Source of the DNA: Euptelea pleiosperma
Taxonomy: Eukaryota; Streptophyta; Magnoliopsida; Ranunculales; Eupteleaceae
NCBI GenBank assembly: GCA_035048495.1
Contig: CM068543.1
Location: 31,778,096 to 31,842,095, forward strand
Direction of reading: 5' to 3'
Length of the DNA: 64,000 bases
Part shown: positions 58,539 through 64,000 of the stretch, piece by piece
Layout: each line of letters opens with the position of its first letter
Numbering within the stretch: the first letter of the stretch is position 1
Notes under the pieces: model-generated
Database searches by the model: none
Seen by the model: the letters and a program-made list of their open reading frames with translations, nothing else
What the model was told of the DNA's origin: nothing
Position numbers and translations under genes: made by a program

Positions 58539-60077
58539 AAATGCCGGTGAGGAGGTGATAGCACAGCCTGGTGTGGCGGTGGCTATGGTTGCAGATCCGA
58601 TTAGAAGAGGCTTGGTAGATTCTCCCGCAACAGCAAGAACCGGTGGATAAGAGTTGCAGAGCAAATCTGCTGGTGGGGGATGTTGAACGTGGAGTGTATC
58701 ATTGCAAGATAGCAGCTCGTTGGGGTGAGAAACTGGACCGTTGTTCTACTAGTTGCCGGCGTTGGGACAAGATATGCCCTGAGAAGAAAGGTTGCTGCCG
58801 GTGCTAGTGAAGGTGAGAGACTGCTGGTTCTTGAGAGAGTTCTCAAGGAAAAGTGAAGAGAGGCCGTCCAAAAATAGAAAAACTTGGAAGGAAGAGTGGG
58901 GGTAGTGCAGCAGGGATGGTAAAGAGAACATGGATCACAGCTGGGGTTTGTAGATTGAGAGAAGAAAGATGGGGGAGAGGTGGTGGTGGTTCTTGACGGC
59001 TAGGGTTTCTAGTGGGAGAGAAGTGAGAAGAGAGAGGCTGTCCGAAAGTGAGAGGAGAGAGGAAGAGGCCATCCTCCTCTCTTTATATTGTTTAGGGCTT
59101 CTGAGTGAAGGGATGACTTGAGTGGTGTGAGGAGCAGACACGTCAGCTCAACATGTCCAGACTTTCTTCCTTCTCGTCAATATCCTCCCTTTCTAATAGC
59201 AAGTCTTCTCCTCCTTTGCCACTATCCAGCAACTTTCTTTTTATAAGCCATCTATTCACCATGATTCCTTGCATGGAATCTGGACCATTCTTTTTTGATT
59301 CCTCATGTTCATCCAATGGCTCTCCTTCTTGAAGAGATCTTTCCTTCCATCTATGCAGCCCCTTTTTCTTTCTAATTATTTTTTTTTTTAATCTTTTGGA
59401 TACCATTCCCCTCAATTGGATATGTCTATGTGCATGTGCTGTCTACACCTCTTTTTTAAATGACTTTTAATAACACTCAAAGTCTAGTCTATCTTAGACT
59501 TTCCAATTAGTTGGGTCCTTCATCTTGATCAACCACTATCCAACCATCACATCTTGCTTCCTTTACATGCTTCTAACACTACGTAAACATGTCTCATTTT
59601 GGACTGCCACCTCATGCCTGCTGAAACCACCTCCTATTGACTCATCGGTTCATTTTGTTGGTGTCGCCTCTAGTGTATTCCATGCCTTCACTGGCCATCC
59701 ATTCTAAAAAAGCTTTCTTCAACATATCTGGCCCCACCATCTAAAATACTGTATTTGCAACCTTTAGAAGCAACTTGATTCAACTTGTGTACTGTTCTAA
59801 CAATTGTGTGGGTCCCACTTGTTCTCCATTGTTTGATCTAAGCTTTGTCGATTCAGTTTGGTCCATGGTCCACTAACTTGGTAGCTTAGTTTGTACTTTC
59901 GAATGCTAAGTTCGTGGCTTACAGCTTGGTCTACTGGTCTGCCAGCTTGGCCATTCTCCAATTTCACCAATTCCACTGTCTTGGCTCACCCCTGTATCCT
60001 GCAAGTTTCACTGATCTTTGATCATGACTTTCGTGGTTGATCGCGGGTTTTTGATTTTTGAAATTCGTCTGATCAGG

Positions 60078-60079
<2 letters not shown>

Positions 60080-60131
<52 letters not shown>
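60080..60131. repeat. (CT)n microsatellite
   Basis: About 26 uninterrupted CT units inside solo LTR F. Confidence 0.9.
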
Positions 60132-60134
<3 letters not shown>

Positions 60135-60517
60135 TCTTGGCCTGACTTTTCTTTATTCTCTGGCAATGCCCATACTTGGTCTACACCTTCTTGTCTTAGC
60201 TTGTTGGCTCTTCAAGTGTTGAAGTTAGGCTCTGGAGGTCATCATGGGCCTGCAAGTTTCAAGAATCGTCCGATCGGATTTCCTACAACAGTGAAAACGC
60301 ATAATGAGATTTGATCAAAATGACTTCATATCTAGACTTCCGAAAATGTGTTTAATGCATGCAAATATGCCATTTCATCTAAAAAAGTGTGTTCTATGCA
60401 ATGAAAGAGACTCTTACGTAGAAAAGTGGATAATTAGAACAGTTTTACATAGGAGATTGTGACAACGCTTAGAAGATAACAGTGAAAAATACGCACTTTT
60501 AAGCGAATATCACATGT

Positions 60518-61800
60518 ATATTGTATTGGTCCTGATTTTACTACTGGAAACCATTTGAGATGTCACATTCAAAATTGTTTGTTTCATAATAATGTTCTGC
60601 ATCTATTTTGCTTGTTTGGACTGTTAGGTTCATTTTCTAGTTCATTTTCCCTTCACGTTTGTTGAAATCACATGGTAAACACTGTTAGGCTTGACAAGCA
60701 ATGGTAAACAGTTGTCAACACTCTTTCCATAAGAGGTCCTTCAAGGTCTCTCACTGCATGAGTTCTTATAATTTCCTTGAGAAAACAAAACCACAACTGA
60801 TCAAAGTTCTATTTTCCATAATTTATTAAATGGGTATATTTGAATAGATCTTTTAATTGTTTCTAAGCATGTTCATGTCTATCTGTCCAGTGCCAAACAT
60901 GGGTTCTTCATCTCCGACAAACAAAGATACTGAGAGTAGTGAAAAACATGAACAAGTAGTTGTAGGCTTGTAGCAATGGAAGTCTGTGGATATGTTATCA
61001 GATTTCTCCTGAGTCTACCCAGAGCAACAACAGAATTGCTTCTCAACTCATATTCTCCAACAACATCAAAGATCTTGCCATCAACTTCATCTAGAGACTA
61101 CAATCACCCATCTTTTACTCCACACTGGTGTGTTCTCTTTCAACCACGCACACAACATGGCACCCGCAATTCACATGTGATTAGTGATCCCGGCATCTGT
61201 AGCCCCATCCATGAGACCTCCATCGTCATCGAATAGATGAAGACATCTCAACAGCCAACTTAAAGATCAACAAGCTACAGTTATGAAAAAAAATCCAATA
61301 TATTCATCATCTTTTTCAGTCCATAGTTGCATATTTTCTGCAAGTTTTGCTTGATGGGTGCCAGGTAGCAAACATTCAATTTACAGGTGAGAATTGCAAG
61401 TGTTTCCCATTTGAGTTTTAGGTTCTTAATCCAATTTTTTCAAGTACTCACACACTGATATGCCATATGTAATTTACAGGTGAGAATTACCATGGTTGGA
61501 ACTATGCTTGTAAGCATGAGAACATTTAACGAAGCTTGGAGAGTTGGAGGAGGATTTAAGCATAAACATTTAACTTCATCTTCCCCTCATTTTCCTTTTG
61601 TTTGTGTGAATGTAAGCATGTACAATGGCTGGAGTGATTGGGTGTTTTATGTATTATGTTCATTGTTTTATATGTTTGCTGAGAGAGTAATTAAATATTC
61701 TTTTAGATCTCTGAATAGTCCTCGTGACTGATCCTTCGAATGTACAAAATCACCATTTTATTACATGGAAATATGTGATTATACTGGCCTTCTATTGGGT
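60518..61800. other. hAT right interior
   Basis: No recognised domain. One open stretch from ATG 60910 (MGSSSPTNKDTESSEKHEQV) is short, and another at 60976-61236 has no known motif. Two copies of CAGGTGAGAATT(G/A)C (61387 and 61480) mark a short duplication. Confidence 0.4.
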
Positions 61801-61804
61801 TTGT

Positions 61805-62111
61805 GGAAATATTTGATATCAGATATCAAATATTTGAATATTCACGAAATGCGGATATTTGATATTGGATACCGGATATGAAAATTTTGATTATTAAATA
61901 GAATTTTATTTGCATTTCGGATAGTATTCGAATCCGAATTGCTTATCGGTCGAATCGGATATTATCCAATATCCGATTAGTAGATCGAATTCGAATTCAA
62001 ATAGTGTTTTGTAATATCTGTCGGATTCGGATTCGAATTCGGATACTTGTTATTTATTTCGAATTCGGATATACCCTAATTCGTATCGATATGTATCCGT
62101 TGACAGGCCTA
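61805..62111. repeat. Right subterminal repeats and TIR of hAT
   Basis: Many GGATAT, TCGAATCCG and GAATTCGGAT phrases in both orientations, mirrored at 45125-45310. They end in TATCCGTTGACAGGCCTA. Confidence 0.75.
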
Positions 62112-62119
62112 TCAAAAAG

Positions 62120-62125
62120 CAACTC

Positions 62126-62165
<40 letters not shown>

Positions 62166-62868
62166 AAAAAATGAAAAAGAACTACAATAAAGAAAAAAAG
62201 AATTTTTATTTTTCTTATGTTGAAGAGATATCGTTTTCTAGAATCAGAATATAGAATGGCATGTCTTCTTCTTCTTCTTTTTTCTTCTCTTCAATCGAAG
62301 AATCTCTCTCCTCTCTTCTAAAATCAATATAAAAAATAAAACTAAAAGGTGGCTATATACCTCTCACTCATTCATTCAGAATCATTTTCCATACCTCGAA
62401 TAGCTTTCATTCTTATTGGTCTCTGCATCGAACAAACTAAAGTAGAGATCCTCTTGAACAAATCTGTAACCAATCAATTAAAAAAAGGAAAAAAATTCAG
62501 AAATCCAACAGAGATTATGAATAAGAGGAACCAAAAATAAAGATCAAATCCAATAAATATAAATACCTTCTTAAATTTTTTGACAATCTATCCATTTTTC
62601 GTGCGGAGAAACCAGAAGGTTTTGGGATTCAGGTGATCTTTGTATTCCGCTGCAAAAATCAAACGTTCAAATTAGGGAACCCTTTAGGCCTACTAATTCT
62701 CTTTGACATTTCACCTTCAAATCCTTCCTTCTTGTCGTCGATATCTCTGTTGAATCCTCAAATGCCTCATTTTACAATGGGAAGAAGCATAAGCATCTCT
62801 ACAAATATCATCTTTCCTTTCGTGAATTTAGAAAATGATGGAGACTATAAACTCTTCGTTATTGGGAG
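62120..62868. other. Flank between hAT and hAT-MITE
   Basis: Begins with an (AG)n run (62131-62162), then CT-rich sequence and a TTCTTC tract. No gene recognised; short frames at 62349-62540 and 62633-62929 carry no known motif, and the latter runs into the MITE. Confidence 0.45.
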
Positions 62869-63813
62869 TAGGGCTGGCAATGGATCGGGTTTGAGTCGGA
62901 TTGGTACTGAACTGGTACCGATCCGATAAGAAATCCAGTCGATCCGGACCCGATCGGATCAATGAAATTCAATTCTGGAACCGAACCGATATGATTAGAT
63001 CTGTTTCAGGTCTAGTCCGATCCGATCCAATGGGGTTGATCTCCAAGTAATGAACACAAACTTTGTCAAAAGACTTCTGTACATTTTTTTTCGCAAATTT
63101 CAAAAATAAGAAAGTTATTTTTTTGGTGTAAAATGTGTAAAAATGGATGCGGTTCAAGAAACTTAAAAAATCCAAGCAAACTAAAAAACCAAAGGATGCT
63201 TAGATGCAGGGATGTCTTTCGACTCCATCCAACTAAATCCAAGATAAAAGCCTGTAAAAATAAGAAAAAATTATTAAAATGAAAATAAGAGAAAAAAATA
63301 TGTTGATTTGTGAATCTGTGATTCTTGTTGTGGGATACCAGTACCGTCTTCTCCAATCCAAAGCAAAGCAACGTTTTCTTCAATCCAAACCAAGAAGAAA
63401 TAAAGAGAAGAAGAAGATTATAAAAATTTTAAAAAAGAATTGGCCCATTGAGAATAAAAAAGGAAATGATCAGTCAATTAAGAATTAATTGAACTCTTTA
63501 ACTACAAAATCTGGGGAAAGACACGTTTAGGTAGGTACCATAATTTAAGGATTTAATGCTAATAACTGTCAACTTACTAATTAAATAAGTAAAAAAATCT
63601 TTTAAATATATATGTATATATAGTATATGTAATATATATGGTATATTCATCGGGCCAATATTGGATCGGTATAGGGTTTATCCGGTATTGATCCGATAAG
63701 AGATCGGATCGACAATTTTGGATCCGGTACCGATCCGATAAGTAAAAATAAGGTTCCGAACCCAGAATTTTCGGATCGGATCTCGGGTTTGATCCAATCC
63801 ATTGCCAGCCCTA
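62869..63813. mobile_element. hAT MITE, 945 bp, non-autonomous
   Basis: Perfect 17-bp TIRs TAGGGCTGGCAATGGAT and perfect 8-bp duplications ATTGGGAG (62861-62868 and 63814-63821). Subterminal GATCCGATAAG and GGTACCGATCCG repeats occur at both ends. The interior is AT-rich with a TATATATGTATATATAG stretch near 63608 and encodes nothing recognisable. Its perfect TSD suggests a recent insertion. Confidence 0.9.
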
Positions 63814-63821
63814 ATTGGGAG

Positions 63822-64000
63822 AAGTTGACGTGTTGGGATAAAGATAGACATCTTGGAGAGGCATGGGAGAATCTTGGAAGTCGAAGAAACCTATTGGGAA
63901 AATAAGATGAGATGTTTTGGAAGGAGGAGCGGTTTTAGGAGAGAGACGTAAGTTGTTTTATTTTTAAAATTTCTAAAAATATTTAGCAAAGCATTAAATA
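63822..64000. other. Right flank, no feature
   Basis: Nothing recognised in the last 179 bases. Confidence 0.4.

Larger units (their letters stand above)
49110..60512 (+). mobile_element. Solo LTR F, holding a CACTA element
   Basis: Starts TGAAAGTCGGGTTTTTTCCG and ends GCACTTTTAAGCGAATATCA, with 5-mers CAGGT (49105-49109) and CATGT (60513-60517), one mismatch. Its own sequence is 49110-50211 and 58480-60512, about 3.1 kb. AGAGAGA runs lie at 49480-49640, the GC-rich middle is split by the CACTA element, and a long CT run lies at 60080-60131. A hairpin with arms CTGGTGTTGCA / TGCAACACCAG lies at 58514-58538. Confidence 0.8.
45119..62111 (+). mobile_element. hAT element with nested insertions
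   Basis: Perfect 18-bp terminal inverted repeats TAGGCCTGTCAACGGATA, flanked by the 8-bp TSD TCGAAAAG (45111-45118) and TCAAAAAG (62112-62119), one mismatch. Both subterminal regions (45125-45310 and 61805-62100) are dense in GGATAT, TCGAAT and ATTCGGAT phrases, likely transposase-binding repeats. It carries a BED-hAT transposase pseudogene. Removal of solo LTR F (49110-60512) leaves about 5.6 kb, a normal size for an autonomous hAT. Confidence 0.85.

Noticed and set aside
62349..62929. Two short frames in the right flank as host exons
   Set aside because: No recognised motif, no splice support, and the second frame runs into the hAT MITE.

Overview
This is nuclear DNA from a flowering plant, and almost all of it is transposable elements. 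The evidence is Sirevirus-type copia sequence, a FAR1/MULE transposase, a plant mobile domain (PMD) gene, a BED-hAT transposase, CACTA ends and a PPR gene fragment. A magnoliid-like source is only a guess from the style of the flanking repeats. I see no intact host gene, tRNA, rRNA or CRISPR array. Every gene-like unit is broken by stops or frameshifts.

The window is a set of insertions inside insertions, and most can be delimited by their target-site duplications (TSDs). Level 1, left: a Mutator-like element (MULE) at 1300-39355 has the same 9-bp TSD, TAAATCAAA, on both sides although the ends lie 38 kb apart. It holds a PMD pseudogene (+) and a convergent transposase-SWIM-OTU pseudogene (-). 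Inside it sit (a) a Sirevirus-like copia element at 1378-16496 with gag and a late env-like ORF but no visible pol, itself interrupted by two solo LTRs (5887-8705 and 10455-13901); (b) solo LTRs at 16719-19231, 22269-25280 and, reversed, 25749-33433, the last holding an opposite-strand copy; and (c) a 1.27-kb MULE-type MITE at 37645-38910.

From 39365 to 45110 there are MITEs with TAA target sites, a reversed solo LTR (40588-42354) and AT-rich repeat-like sequence. Level 1, right: a hAT element at 45119-62111 (8-bp TSD with one mismatch) carries a transposase pseudogene with a duplicated last exon. A solo LTR (49110-60512) lies inside it, and inside that is a CACTA element (50212-58479, TSD CGA) with a captured PPR fragment. 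A 945-bp hAT MITE (62869-63813, perfect 8-bp TSD) closes the window.

One LTR family dominates. It begins TGAAAGT.GGGTTTT, ends GAGCGAATATCA, and occurs six times with no internal coding region next to any copy. Its variable middle carries GC-rich hairpins whose stems differ between copies in a compensated way. The most noteworthy points are this hairpin family, the two-gene MULE with internal copies of its own terminus, the duplicated hAT terminal exon, and the pol-less Sirevirus derivative. Calls rest on motifs and boundaries read by eye; no alignment or database search was run.
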